NCBI RefSeq assembly: GCF_030440515.1
Contig: NZ_CP076543.1
Location: 496,001 to 560,000 of the forward strand
Reading direction: 5' to 3'
Length of the DNA: 64,000 nt
From: Streptomyces xanthophaeus
GTDB taxonomy: Bacteria > Actinomycetota > Actinomycetes > Streptomycetales > Streptomycetaceae
Shown here: positions 8,334 to 17,956 of the stretch, piece by piece
Numbering within the stretch: the first letter of the stretch is position 1
Layout of the letters: each line of letters begins with the position of its first letter
Notes under the pieces: generated by a model
The model's database searches: none
Seen by the model: the letters and a program-made list of their open reading frames with translations, nothing else
Told to the model about the DNA's origin: nothing
Made by a program: the position numbers and the translations under genes

Positions 8334-9749
8334 GTGAGCAAGACGTACGCGGGAGCGCGGCTGCGACGGCTGCGCGAGGAGCGGCGGATGACCCAGGCCG
8401 ACCTGGCCCGGGTGCTCGCCATCTCCCCCAGCTACCTGAACCAGATGGAGCACGACTCCCGGCCGCTCACCGTTCCGGTCCTGCTGCGGCTCACCGAGGC
8501 CTTCGGCGTGGATCCGGGGTTCTTCTCGGAGCGCGACACCAGCCGGCTGGTCGCCGACCTGCGCGAGGCGCTCGCGAACGAGGTGGCACAGGCACGCGTC
8601 TCCCCCTCCGACCTGGCCGAACTGGCCACCCGCATGCCCGCCGTCGCCTCGGTCCTGCTGGACCTGGGCCGGCGCAGCCAGCTCCTGGCCGAGCGGCTCG
8701 CCGACGCCGCCGACGGCCGGGACGCGGCCGCCGACAGCCCGCGCTCGCCCCACGAGGAGATCCGCGAGTTCTTCTACCGGCGGCAGAACTACCTCCACGA
8801 CACCGATCTCGCCGCCGAAGGCCTCGCCGCCGAGATCGGCATCCGCCCGGGGGACGTCATCCGCGCGCTGACCCGCCGGCTCTCCGACCGGCACGGGATC
8901 CGGACGGCCACGGACTCCGACCGGCTGCACCACTACGACCCCGCCGCCCGGGTGCTGCACCTGTCGAACCGGCTCCGGCCGGGGCAGCAGGCGTTCCGGA
9001 TGGCCACGCAGCTGGCGCTGATCGAGTACGGGGACGAGCTGGACCGGCTGGCCGCCGAGGACTTCCCGCCCGGCTCCCCCGTCCACGCCCTCGCGCGGAT
9101 CGGCATCGCCAACCATTTCGCAGGCGCGCTCATCCTCCCGTACCGCGCCTTCCACGCGGCCGCCGAGGAGTTCCGCTACGACATCGAGCGGCTCACCGAC
9201 CACTTCGGGATCGGCTACGAGACGGTCTGCCACCGGCTGAGCACCCTGCAGCGGCCCAGGCTGCGCGGGGTTCCCTTCTCCTTCGTCCGGGTGGACCGGG
9301 CCGGGAACATGTCCAAGCGCCAGTCCGCGACCGGATTCCACTTCTCGCGCGCGGGCGGCACCTGCCCGCTGTGGAACGTGTACGAGGCCTTCGCCGCGCC
9401 CGGCCGCATCCACGTCCAGGTGGCCGCCATGCCCGACGGGCAGCGGTACCTGTGGACCGCCCGGGCCGTCACCCGCCACCGCGGTGGCTGGGGCGAGCCG
9501 GGCAAGACCTTCGCGATCGGGCTCGGCTGCGAGATCCGGCACGCCTCGCGGCTCGTGTACGCCGACGGGCTCGACCTCGACAACACGGCGGCCGCCACCC
9601 CCATCGGCATGGGCTGCCGCCTCTGCGAACGCCTCGACTGCCCGCAGCGGGCCGTACCGCCGCTCGGGCGGGCGCTGGCCGTCGACGAGAACAGCAGCAC
9701 CTTCATCCCGTACCCGGTGATCAGGAACCCGGCCCCGGCACGGGACTGA
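8334..9749 (+). CDS. ramB: RamB/ScfR-type XRE transcriptional regulator of acyl-CoA metabolism
   Basis: A 471-residue regulator of the short-chain fatty acyl family. The N-terminal XRE helix-turn-helix spans about residues 5-62 (LRRLREERRMTQADLARVL, ISPSYLNQMEHDSRPLT). An IrrE-like middle domain follows ('IANHFAGALILPYRAFHAAAEEFRYDIERL'). The C-terminal DUF2083 domain has a Cys-rich 'MGCRLCERLDCPQR'. The GTG at 8334 has GGGAG upstream. Characterised homologues (RamB in Corynebacterium and Mycobacterium) control aceA/aceB and acetate or propionate genes, and this copy is divergent from aceA. The ligand is unknown and is inferred to be an acyl-CoA or an intermediate. Confidence 0.85.
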   Translation: MSKTYAGARLRRLREERRMTQADLARVLAISPSYLNQMEHDSRPLTVPVLLRLTEAFGVDPGFFSERDTSRLVADLREALANEVAQARVSPSDLAELATRMPAVASVLLDLGRRSQLLAERLADAADGRDAAADSPRSPHEEIREFFYRRQNYLHDTDLAAEGLAAEIGIRPGDVIRALTRRLSDRHGIRTATDSDRLHHYDPAARVLHLSNRLRPGQQAFRMATQLALIEYGDELDRLAAEDFPPGSPVHALARIGIANHFAGALILPYRAFHAAAEEFRYDIERLTDHFGIGYETVCHRLSTLQRPRLRGVPFSFVRVDRAGNMSKRQSATGFHFSRAGGTCPLWNVYEAFAAPGRIHVQVAAMPDGQRYLWTARAVTRHRGGWGEPGKTFAIGLGCEIRHASRLVYADGLDLDNTAAATPIGMGCRLCERLDCPQRAVPPLGRALAVDENSSTFIPYPVIRNPAPARD

Positions 9750-9761
9750 GCGGGCGTCAGG

Positions 9762-9801
9762 CCGCGGACGCGGGTGGCGGACCGCGGACGCGGGTGGCGG
9801 A
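9762..9801. repeat. Perfect 20-bp tandem duplication
   Basis: The 20-base unit starting CCGCGGACGCGG and ending GTGGCGGA occurs twice head to tail just after the ramB stop. It is non-coding and probably a slippage product. Confidence 0.7.
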
Positions 9802-9846
9802 TCGCGCGCGGTGTGGCCGGATGGTGAAGGCGCGCGGCGGCGGCTC

Positions 9847-9874
9847 TGGACTTACTAGGACGTCCAACTATATG
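9847..9874 (+). promoter_or_regulatory. Probable promoter of the cobalamin riboswitch transcript
   Basis: TGGACT (9847-9852) and TATATG (9869-9874) are separated by 16 bp, which puts the transcript start at about 9881, just before the aptamer. The palindrome GGACGTCC lies in the spacer and could be an operator. The promoter call is by eye. Confidence 0.45.
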
Positions 9875-9887
9875 TTCGTGGCACAAG

Positions 9888-10069
9888 GTCCGCGGTGCAG
9901 GGAAGCCGGTGAGAAACCGGCACGGTCCCGCCACTGTGACCGGGGAGTGTGCTGCCATCCACACGCCACTGACGAGGTCTGTCGGGAAGGCGGGCGGCAC
10001 GCGGGGATCCGGGAGTCAGGATACCGGCCGCGGATGTTCCGTGTTGTCCACGAGGATGGAGCAGACACG
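9888..10069 (+). ncRNA. Cobalamin (B12) riboswitch with expression-platform hairpin
   Basis: All hallmark elements are present in order. The core starts GGGAAGCCGGTGAGAAACCG, followed by CGGTCCCGCCACTGTGA, then CCACTG, CGGGAAGGCGGG and the B12 box GTCAGGATACCGGCC (10014-10028). P1 can form between GTCCGCGG (9888-9895) and CCGCGGAT (10028-10035). The L5 hairpin at about 9947-9964 exposes CCATC (9955-9959). It is complementary to GATGG (10055-10059) in a hairpin formed by 10040-10045 and 10064-10069, the expected L5-L13 kissing interaction. That loop also contains the purine-rich AGGATGGAG, which would act as ribosome site for the ATG at 10071. Aptamer identity is clear; the platform is inference. 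Confidence 0.93.
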
Positions 10070-10070
10070 C

Positions 10071-10139
10071 ATGGCACCGGTTTGTACCCACGACCCTGGT
10101 GATCCGGCGGAGCGCACGCACACGTTCGCGCGCTCATAG
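10071..10139 (+). CDS. 22-residue leader ORF under riboswitch control (candidate)
   Basis: A short frame starts MAPVCTHDPGDPAERTHT and ends at TAG (10137-10139). Its start codon directly follows the expression-platform hairpin, and its ribosome site AGGATGGAG lies in the loop predicted to be captured by L5. Translation of this ORF is therefore the step the aptamer would control most directly. It has one Cys and two His but no recognisable domain. An in-frame ATG at 10056 and GTG at 10041 are alternative starts. It may be a genuine micropeptide or a leader whose translation controls read-through to mmsA. It could also be coincidental. Confidence 0.4.
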   Translation: MAPVCTHDPGDPAERTHTFARS

Positions 10140-10180
10140 GCCGTCTCTTTCGGCCCAGTCCCACGACCTTCCCCAGCGGC

Positions 10181-10196
10181 GCACCCGATCGGGTGC
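10181..10196. other. Perfect palindrome/hairpin in the mmsA leader
   Basis: GCACCCGATCGGGTGC is perfectly self-complementary. It lies between the 22-residue ORF and mmsA, 56 bases before the mmsA start. It could be an attenuator stem or an operator. No T tract follows. Confidence 0.4.
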
Positions 10197-10251
10197 CGTC
10201 CGCCGGTCGGCCGTGCCATCCCCGGATCCAACCTGACGAGAGCAGGCACCC

Positions 10252-11747
<1,496 letters not shown>

Positions 11748-11751
<4 letters not shown>

Positions 11752-12902
11752 GTCCGATGACCCTCACCCTCAGCCCCGATCAGCTCGCCCTCGCCGAGGT
11801 CACCCTCGACTTCGCCCAGGAGCAGCTCGGCCCGTACGCCGTCACCTGGGACCAGGACAAGCACTTCCCGCTGGACGTGATCCGCAAGGCGGCGGACCTC
11901 GGGCTCGGCGGCGTCTACGTCCGCGAAGAGCACGGCGGTTCCGGCCTCGGCCGCAGCGACGGCGTCCTCGTCTTCGAAACCCTCGCCACCGGTTGCCCCT
12001 CCATCGCCGGGTACCTCTCCATCCACAACATGGTCGCCTGGATGATCGACCGGTACGGGGACGCGGACCAGCAGGCCCGCTGGCTCCCCGACCTGTGCTC
12101 CGCCCGGTCCCTGGGCAGCTACTGCCTGACCGAGCCCGGCGCCGGATCCGACGCGGCCCGGCTGCGCACCCGGGCCGAGCGCACGGACGACGGCTATGTG
12201 CTGACCGGGGTCAAGCAGTTCATCTCCGGCGCCGGCGCCGCCGATGTCTACATCGTCATGGCGCGCACCGGCGGGGAGGGCGCGGGCGGCATCTCCGCGT
12301 TCGTCGTCGAACGCGCGGACGCCGGGGTCTCCTTCGGCCCGAACGAGCGCAAGATGGGCTGGAACGCCCAGCCCACCCGCCAGGTGATCCTCGACGGGGT
12401 CCGCGTCCCCGCCGGCCGGCGGCTCGGCGCCGAGGGCGACGGCTTCCGCATCGCCATGAACGGCCTCAACGGCGGCCGCCTCGGCATCGCCGCCTGCTCG
12501 CTGGGCGGTGCCCAGAGCGCGCTGGACCGCAGCCTCGCGTACCTGGCCGACCGGGAGGCCTTCGGGGCCCGGCTGCTGGACGCCCAGGCCCTGCAGTTCC
12601 GGCTCGCGGACATGGCCACCGAGCTGGCCGCGGCCCGCGCCCTGGTCCGCCAGGCCGCCGACGCGCTCGACCGGGGCGACCCGCTGGCCCCGCAGCTGTG
12701 CGCGATGGCCAAGCGGTTCGCCACCGACACCGGCTACGCGGTCGCCGACCAGGCCCTCCAACTCCACGGGGGATACGGCTACTTGAGCGAGTACGGCATC
12801 GAGAAGATCGTCCGCGACCTTCGGGTCCACCAGATCCTGGAAGGCACCAACGAGGTCATGCGCATCATCGTCGCCCGCGGGCTCACGGAGGCCCTGCGAT
12901 GA
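11748..12902 (+). CDS. acdH: Acyl-CoA dehydrogenase, probable isobutyryl-CoA dehydrogenase
   Basis: A 384-residue FAD acyl-CoA dehydrogenase. It has both family signatures: 'YCLTEPGAGSDAARL' in the middle domain and 'QLHGGYGYLSEYGIEKIVRDLRVHQILEGTNEVMR' features at the C-terminus. The catalytic Glu lies in the 'YGIEKI'/'EGTNEV' region typical of short and branched-chain enzymes. From operon context it should oxidise isobutyryl-CoA to methacrylyl-CoA. The ATG at 11748 overlaps the mmsA stop; an ATG nine bases later (11757) is equally possible. A broader branched-chain specificity cannot be excluded. Confidence 0.9.
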
Positions 12903-13996
12903 ACCACGAAACCATCGGGGCCCACGACCAGGACCAGGACCAGGTGCTCCTGCGGACCGAGGGCCACACCGCCTACATCACGCTGAACCGCCCCAAGGCC
13001 CTCAACGCCCTGACCCACTCCATGGTGCTGCGCATCGACGGGGCGCTCGCCAGGTGGCAGCACGACCCGGACGTCGCGGCCGTCGTCATCGAGGGCTCCG
13101 GTGAACGCGGCCTGTGCGCGGGCGGTGACATCCGCGCGATCTACGAGGACGCCCGCACGGGCGGCACCGCCTCGGCCGGTTTCTGGCGCGACGAGTACCG
13201 GCTCAACGCCCGCATCGCCCGCTACCCCAAGCCGTACGTCGCCCTCATGGACGGCATCGTCATGGGCGGCGGCGTCGGGGTCTCGGCCCACGGCACCGTA
13301 CGGATCGTCACCGAACGCTCCCGCGTGGCCATGCCCGAGACGGGCATCGGCTTCGTCCCCGACGTCGGCGGCACGTACCTGCTGGCGCTGGCGCCCGGCG
13401 AGCTGGGCACCCACCTGGCCCTGACGGGGGCGCCCGCCGGCGCGGCGGACGCGCTGCTCTGCGGGCTCGCCGATCATTTCGTGCCCTCGGAGCTGCTGCC
13501 GCGGCTGGCCTCGGACCTGGCACGGACCTCCGTGCACGAGGTGCTGGAACGGTACGTCGCTCCGGCGCCCGCCGGCGCGCTCGACGGCGACCGCCGATGG
13601 ATCGACCACTGCTATGCGGCGGACACGGTGGAGGACATCGTGGAGCGCCTGCTCGGCAGCGGTGTCCCGGCGGCGAAGGAGGCCGCGGTCACCCTTGCGG
13701 CCAAGTCGCCCACGGCCCTCAAGGTGACCCTGGCCGCCCTGCGCCGGGTGCGCGGACTCGGCCCGCTGGAGCGGGCTCTGGAACAGGAGTACCGGGTCTC
13801 CTGCGCGGCGCTGTCCTCCCCCGACCTGGTGGAGGGGATCCGCGCGCAGGTGATCGACAAGGACCGCAGCCCCCGCTGGTCACCGCCTTCCCTGGCGGAG
13901 GTGGCTCCTGGGGACGTGGAACGGTTCTTCGCTCCGCCCGGCGCGCGCGAACTGGGGCTGACCCTTGCGGATTCGACTCAGGAGGTGCCCTGGTGA
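12899..13996 (+). CDS. 3-hydroxyisobutyryl-CoA hydrolase (crotonase fold)
   Basis: A 365-residue member of the crotonase superfamily, longer than simple hydratases and matching the HIBCH branch. Oxyanion-hole segments are '[14 protein letters not shown]' and '[22 protein letters not shown]', followed by '[20 protein letters not shown]', which is characteristic of the hydrolase. It releases 3-hydroxyisobutyrate from its CoA ester in valine breakdown. The N-terminus has a short DQDQDQ run from a CCAGGA repeat. The start ATG at 12899 overlaps the preceding stop, and the stop overlaps the mmsB GTG. Valine catabolism is thus nearly complete in this operon. Confidence 0.88.
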   Translation: MNHETIGAHDQDQDQVLLRTEGHTAYITLNRPKALNALTHSMVLRIDGALARWQHDPDVAAVVIEGSGERGLCAGGDIRAIYEDARTGGTASAGFWRDEYRLNARIARYPKPYVALMDGIVMGGGVGVSAHGTVRIVTERSRVAMPETGIGFVPDVGGTYLLALAPGELGTHLALTGAPAGAADALLCGLADHFVPSELLPRLASDLARTSVHEVLERYVAPAPAGALDGDRRWIDHCYAADTVEDIVERLLGSGVPAAKEAAVTLAAKSPTALKVTLAALRRVRGLGPLERALEQEYRVSCAALSSPDLVEGIRAQVIDKDRSPRWSPPSLAEVAPGDVERFFAPPGARELGLTLADSTQEVPW

Positions 13997-14895
13997 GCAG
14001 GACCGTGGCGTTCGTCGGACTGGGCCACATGGGTGGCCCGATGGCGGCCAACCTGGTGAAGGCCGGACATCGCGTCCTCGGCTTCGACCTGGTGCCGGAG
14101 CTGCTGGAAACCGCCGCCGCGACGGGGGTGGAGCCGGCGGTGTCGGCCGCCGCGGCGGCCGCCGGGGCCGACGTGGTGATCACCATGCTGCCGGCGGGAG
14201 CGCACGTCCTCTCCCTGTACGGGGAGGGCGGGCTGCTGGCCGCCGCACGGCCCGGCACCCTGTTCGTCGACTGCTCGACCATCGACGTGGCCGACGCGCG
14301 GGCGGCCCACGAGGCCGCCGGGGCCGCCGGTCACCGGTCCCTCGACGCGCCCGTCTCGGGCGGGGTGGTCGGCGCGCAGGCGGCGAGCCTCACGTTCATG
14401 GCGGGCGGCGGCGCCGAGGAGTTCGCCGCGGCCGGGCCGCTGCTCGGCGCGATGGGCAAGAAGGCCGTGCACTGCGGGGCGGCGGGCGCCGGACAGGCCG
14501 CGAAGATCTGCAACAACATGATCCTCGCGGTCTCGATGATCGGGGTGAGCGAGGCCTTCGTCCTCGCCGAGAGCCTCGGCCTGGACCACCAGGCCCTCTA
14601 CGACGTGGCCTCCACCGCCTCCGGCCAGTGCTGGGCCCTCACCGTCAACTGCCCCGTGCCCGGACCTGTTCCGGGCAGCCCCGCCAACCGCGACTACCTT
14701 CCCGGCTTCGCCTCACCCCTCATGGCCAAGGACCTCGCCCTGGCGGCGAACGCCCTGCGGGCCGGCGGGGTGGAGGCGCCGCTGGGCCTGAAGGCCGCCG
14801 AGCTGTACGCCGTCTTCGCCGCGGGCGAGGGCGCCGGCCTCGACTTCTCGGCGATCGTCCGCACACTGCGACCCCGGAACGGAAACCCCGTATGA
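13993..14895 (+). CDS. mmsB: 3-hydroxyisobutyrate dehydrogenase
   Basis: A 300-residue beta-hydroxyacid dehydrogenase that oxidises 3-hydroxyisobutyrate to methylmalonate semialdehyde with NAD. The Rossmann start is [17 protein letters not shown]. The substrate motif is '[23 protein letters not shown]' and the catalytic lysine region is '[25 protein letters not shown]'. The GTG at 13993 has GGAGG upstream and overlaps the previous stop. Its product is the substrate of MmsA at the head of the operon. Confidence 0.93.
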   Translation: MSRTVAFVGLGHMGGPMAANLVKAGHRVLGFDLVPELLETAAATGVEPAVSAAAAAAGADVVITMLPAGAHVLSLYGEGGLLAAARPGTLFVDCSTIDVADARAAHEAAGAAGHRSLDAPVSGGVVGAQAASLTFMAGGGAEEFAAAGPLLGAMGKKAVHCGAAGAGQAAKICNNMILAVSMIGVSEAFVLAESLGLDHQALYDVASTASGQCWALTVNCPVPGPVPGSPANRDYLPGFASPLMAKDLALAANALRAGGVEAPLGLKAAELYAVFAAGEGAGLDFSAIVRTLRPRNGNPV

Positions 14896-15665
14896 CCTAC
14901 GAAACCATCCTGCTGGAGCGCAAGGGCCGGGTGGCCGTCCTCACCCTCCACCGGCCGGAGGCCCTCAACGCCCTGAACCTCCAGGTCATGACCGAGGTGG
15001 TGGCCGCCGCGGAGGAACTGGACCGGGACCCGGAGGTCGGCTGCATCGTCCTGACCGGCTCCGCGAAGGCCTTCGCGGCCGGCGCGGACATCAAGGAGAT
15101 GCGGCCGCGCGGCTATATGGACATGTACCTCTCGGACTGGTTCACGGCGTGGGACCGGCTCGGCCAGGTCCGTACGCCCACCCTCGCGGCGGTCTCCGGC
15201 TACGCGCTGGGCGGCGGCTGCGAGCTCGCCATGATGTGCGACATCCTGCTCGCCGCGGACACCGCGAAGTTCGGGCAGCCCGAGATCAAGCTCGGGGTGA
15301 TCCCGGGGATCGGCGGATCCCAGCGTCTCACCCGGGCCGTCGGCAAGGCCAAGGCCATGGAGCTGTGCCTGACGGGCCGCACCATGGACGCGGCCGAGGC
15401 CGAGCGGGCCGGCCTGGTCTCCCGGATCGTCACGGCCGGCGAGCTGCTGTCCGAGGCCCTCGCGGTCGCCGAGACCGTCGCCGGGATGTCGAAGCCGGTC
15501 GCGATGATGGCCAAGGAGGCCGTGAACCGGGCCTTCGAGACCACCCTCACCGAGGGCGTCCGCTTCGAACGACGGCTGTTCCACGCGGTCTTCGCCACGG
15601 CCGACCAGAAGGAGGGCATGTCCGCCTTCGTGGACAAGCGCCCGCCCCGCTTCAGCCACGGCTGA
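14892..15665 (+). CDS. echA: Enoyl-CoA hydratase
   Basis: A 257-residue crotonase-family protein. It shows '[10 protein letters not shown]', '[19 protein letters not shown]' and '[22 protein letters not shown]', where the two catalytic Glu residues of enoyl-CoA hydratases sit. In this operon it fits hydration of methacrylyl-CoA to 3-hydroxyisobutyryl-CoA, the step between the acyl-CoA dehydrogenase and the hydrolase. A general short-chain hydratase role is also possible. The start overlaps the mmsB stop. It is the last gene of the operon. Confidence 0.93.
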   Translation: MTYETILLERKGRVAVLTLHRPEALNALNLQVMTEVVAAAEELDRDPEVGCIVLTGSAKAFAAGADIKEMRPRGYMDMYLSDWFTAWDRLGQVRTPTLAAVSGYALGGGCELAMMCDILLAADTAKFGQPEIKLGVIPGIGGSQRLTRAVGKAKAMELCLTGRTMDAAEAERAGLVSRIVTAGELLSEALAVAETVAGMSKPVAMMAKEAVNRAFETTLTEGVRFERRLFHAVFATADQKEGMSAFVDKRPPRFSHG

Positions 15666-15700
15666 GGCACGTACGGAGTGCTTCGTCGCGGAGCGCGGCC

Positions 15701-15722
15701 GGTGCATTGTTCGGGGAATGTA
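15701..15722. repeat. Copy 1 of a 22-bp inverted repeat flanking the two-component genes
   Basis: A 22-bp element starts GGTGCATTGTTC and ends GGGGAATGTA. It occurs in perfect reverse complement at 17898-17919. It is itself a quasi-palindrome (GTGCATT...AATGTAC). This copy lies 79 bases upstream of the response regulator start. It may be the binding site of that regulator. Confidence 0.7.
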
Positions 15723-15763
15723 CGGATGGCGGCGCGCCCACCGGAAGGGCCGGGCGGCGCGGT

Positions 15764-15776
15764 TAGCATCGATGCT
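15764..15776 (+). promoter_or_regulatory. -10 region and palindrome upstream of the response regulator
   Basis: AGCATCGATGCT (15765-15776) is a perfect 12-bp palindrome overlapping a TAGCAT -10-like hexamer, 25 bases before the response-regulator start. It may combine a promoter with an operator. A -35 box is not clear. Confidence 0.35.
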
Positions 15777-15800
15777 GCCAACCGCGGCTGAAAGGCAGTG

Positions 15801-16487
15801 ATGACGGAGTCCAGGGGCCTCGTACTGATCGTCGAGGACGAGCGCCACATCTCCGACGTGCAACGCCTCTACCTGACCCGCGAAGGCTTCGGGGTCCACG
15901 TGGAGGCCGACGGGGCCGCCGGTCTGGCGGCCGCGAGGCGCATGCACCCGGTGGCGATCGTCCTGGACATCGGCCTGCCCGGCATGGACGGCATCGCCTT
16001 CTGCCGCGCCCTGCGCGACGCCGGCGACTGGACACCGGTGCTGCTGGTCACCGCCCGCGGCGAGGAGGCCGACCGGATCCTCGGCCTCGAACTCGGTGCG
16101 GACGACTACCTGACCAAGCCGTTCTCGCCCCGCGAGCTGGTCGCGCGGGTCAAGACCGTGCTGCGCCGGGCGGCGGGCCCGCCCGGACCGCCGCCCGGGA
16201 GCACCGGCCGGCTCAGCGTGGACCCGGTCAGCCGTACCGTGCGCCGCGACGGCGAGCCGGTCGAACTCACCGCCACCGAGTTCAATCTGCTCGTCCACCT
16301 CCTCCAGCACGTGGGCCAGGTCTTCACCCGCGAGCAGCTGCTCGCCCAGGTGTGGGGGTACCCCGGCTACCGCGACACCCGCATGGTCGACGTGTTCGTC
16401 TCGCAGGTGCGCGCCAAGCTCGGCGACGCGAGCCCGATCCGTACGGTCCGGGGCGTCGGGTACAGCGCGACGGCGCCCGGCCCGTGA
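15801..16487 (+). CDS. OmpR-family response regulator
   Basis: A 228-residue regulator. The receiver domain (about residues 5-118) shows 'LIVEDERH', the phosphoacceptor Asp in 'VLDIGLPGMDG' and the conserved Lys in 'DYLTKPFSPRELVARV'. The C-terminal winged helix (about 132-225) shows 'LTATEFNLLVHLLQHVGQVFTREQLL' and 'VDVFVSQVRAKLG'. The ATG at 15801 follows AAAGG; an adjoining GTG at 15798 is possible. It overlaps the kinase gene. The same 22-bp element lies before this operon and before the next transporter operon, which suggests it controls both. Confidence 0.92.
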   Translation: MTESRGLVLIVEDERHISDVQRLYLTREGFGVHVEADGAAGLAAARRMHPVAIVLDIGLPGMDGIAFCRALRDAGDWTPVLLVTARGEEADRILGLELGADDYLTKPFSPRELVARVKTVLRRAAGPPGPPPGSTGRLSVDPVSRTVRRDGEPVELTATEFNLLVHLLQHVGQVFTREQLLAQVWGYPGYRDTRMVDVFVSQVRAKLGDASPIRTVRGVGYSATAPGP

Positions 16488-17872
16488 CCCGCGACCCCCG
16501 CACGGGTCCGCACCGCGGCTCCCTCGCCCGCAAGATCGTGGTGCTGACCACCGTGGTGGCGGCGCTCGCGGTGGCCCTGACGGGACTGATCGCCTGGCAG
16601 ACCGCCGCGCGCGGCGCCGAACAGCGTGAACGCGACCAGCTGACCCGTCAGGCGACGGTGCTCAGCCGGCTGCCGATCCTGTCCGAGGCGCTCTTCACCG
16701 GCGCCCAGGCCCTGGCGGGGCCCAACGGGGTGCAGCTCGCGGTCATCGCCCGGGACGGCACCGTGAGCGGAACGGCCGGCCCGGCCGTCGACCGTACGTC
16801 CAGATCGGCCCTGCTGGCAGGGGATCCGGTCTCCACCACCGGCATCCTCGGTGGCCAGGAGGTACTGCTGGTGGGGCAGCCCGGCGTACGCGGCGGGGCG
16901 GTCGTGCTGACCGAGCCGTACACGGTGGTCACCGAGAACACGAACCAGATCCGCCGCAACGTGATCGTCCCGCTGGTCGTCGGCATGCTCGGCGCGGCCC
17001 TGGCCGGGGCGCTCCTCGCCCGCCGGATCGCCCGTCCGCTCGTGACGGCCGCGCAGATCGCGCACCGGCTCGCCGACGGCGAACGCGGCGTACCTGCCCC
17101 GGTCGACGGCCCCCGGGAGACCGCCGACATCGGGCGCGCCCTCAACGTCCTGGACGAGGCGCTGGCCCACAGCGAGAACCGGCAGCGGGAGTTCCTGCTC
17201 TCCGTCTCCCACGATCTGCGCACCCCGCTGACCGCGCTGCAGGGCTACGCCGAGGCGCTCGCCGACGGCCTGATCGAGCCGGAGCGGGTGCCTGAGGTCG
17301 GCTCGATCCTGGCCGACGAGACCCGGCGCCTGGACCGGTTCCTCGGGGACCTGCTGGACCTGGCCCGGCTGGAGGCCGACGACTTCCGTCTGGACGTGGC
17401 CCCGGCCGATCTGCGCGCACTGGTCTCCGAGGCCGCCGCGTTCTGGACCGGCCTGTGCGCACGCCACGGCGTCGACCTCCGGCTCGAACGGCCGGAGCTG
17501 CCCGTCGTCGTCGCGACGGACGCCTTCCGGGTCCGGCAGCTGATCGACGGCCTGGTGCAGAACGCGCTGCGCGTCACGCCCGGGGGCGCGCCCCTGGTCC
17601 TCGCCGTCCGCCCGGCCGCCGCGGGCGGCGGGGCCGAGCTGCAGGTCCGCGACGGCGGGCCCGGCCTGACCGACGACGACGTACGCATCGCCTTCGACCA
17701 CGGCGCCCTCCACGCACGCTACCGGGACACCCGCCCGGTCGGCAGCGGCCTGGGGCTGGCGATCGCCCACCGCCTGACCGGCCGTCTCGGCGCCGACATC
17801 CGCGTCGAGGGGCACGGCCCGGAAGGCGGCGCCAGCTTCACCGTCACCCTCCCGCCGGCGCCCGCCGCCTGA
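16484..17872 (+). CDS. Sensor histidine kinase
   Basis: A 462-residue membrane kinase. A transmembrane helix near residues 18-40 is followed by an extracytoplasmic sensor of about 130 residues. A second helix ('IVPLVVGMLGAALAGALLA') leads into a HAMP segment. The H box is 'LLSVSHDLRTPLTALQGY'. The ATP-binding domain has 'LIDGLVQNALRVTPGG', 'VRDGGPGLTDDDV' and 'GSGLGLAIAHRL'. The GTG at 16484 overlaps the regulator stop. The partner is the response regulator upstream. The signal is unknown, but the adjacent MMPL exporter suggests envelope or lipid stress. Confidence 0.92.
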   Translation: MTRDPRTGPHRGSLARKIVVLTTVVAALAVALTGLIAWQTAARGAEQRERDQLTRQATVLSRLPILSEALFTGAQALAGPNGVQLAVIARDGTVSGTAGPAVDRTSRSALLAGDPVSTTGILGGQEVLLVGQPGVRGGAVVLTEPYTVVTENTNQIRRNVIVPLVVGMLGAALAGALLARRIARPLVTAAQIAHRLADGERGVPAPVDGPRETADIGRALNVLDEALAHSENRQREFLLSVSHDLRTPLTALQGYAEALADGLIEPERVPEVGSILADETRRLDRFLGDLLDLARLEADDFRLDVAPADLRALVSEAAAFWTGLCARHGVDLRLERPELPVVVATDAFRVRQLIDGLVQNALRVTPGGAPLVLAVRPAAAGGGAELQVRDGGPGLTDDDVRIAFDHGALHARYRDTRPVGSGLGLAIAHRLTGRLGADIRVEGHGPEGGASFTVTLPPAPAA

Positions 17873-17897
17873 GTACGCGGGCGCCGCGGCGGCCCCT

Positions 17898-17919
17898 TAC
17901 ATTCCCCGAACAATGCACC
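17898..17919. repeat. Copy 2 (inverted) of the 22-bp repeat, before the MMPL gene
   Basis: Exact reverse complement of 15701-15722, ending 38 bases before the MMPL start. A TACACA hexamer at 17931-17936 could be the -10 box, which would place this element over the -35 region. It is a good candidate operator. Confidence 0.7.
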
Positions 17920-17956
17920 CACGCCCCCCTTACACACACCGCGCACAGTGGCCCCC

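Noticed and set aside
9909..10139. A 76-residue ORF spanning the riboswitch
   Set aside because: Most of it translates the conserved aptamer, so it is not a protein gene. Only the last 22 codons have a plausible start.
15701..17919. The 22-bp inverted repeat pair as the ends of an insertion sequence
   Set aside because: The enclosed genes are a normal two-component pair with no transposase. No target-site duplication flanks the repeats, and both copies lie at promoters.
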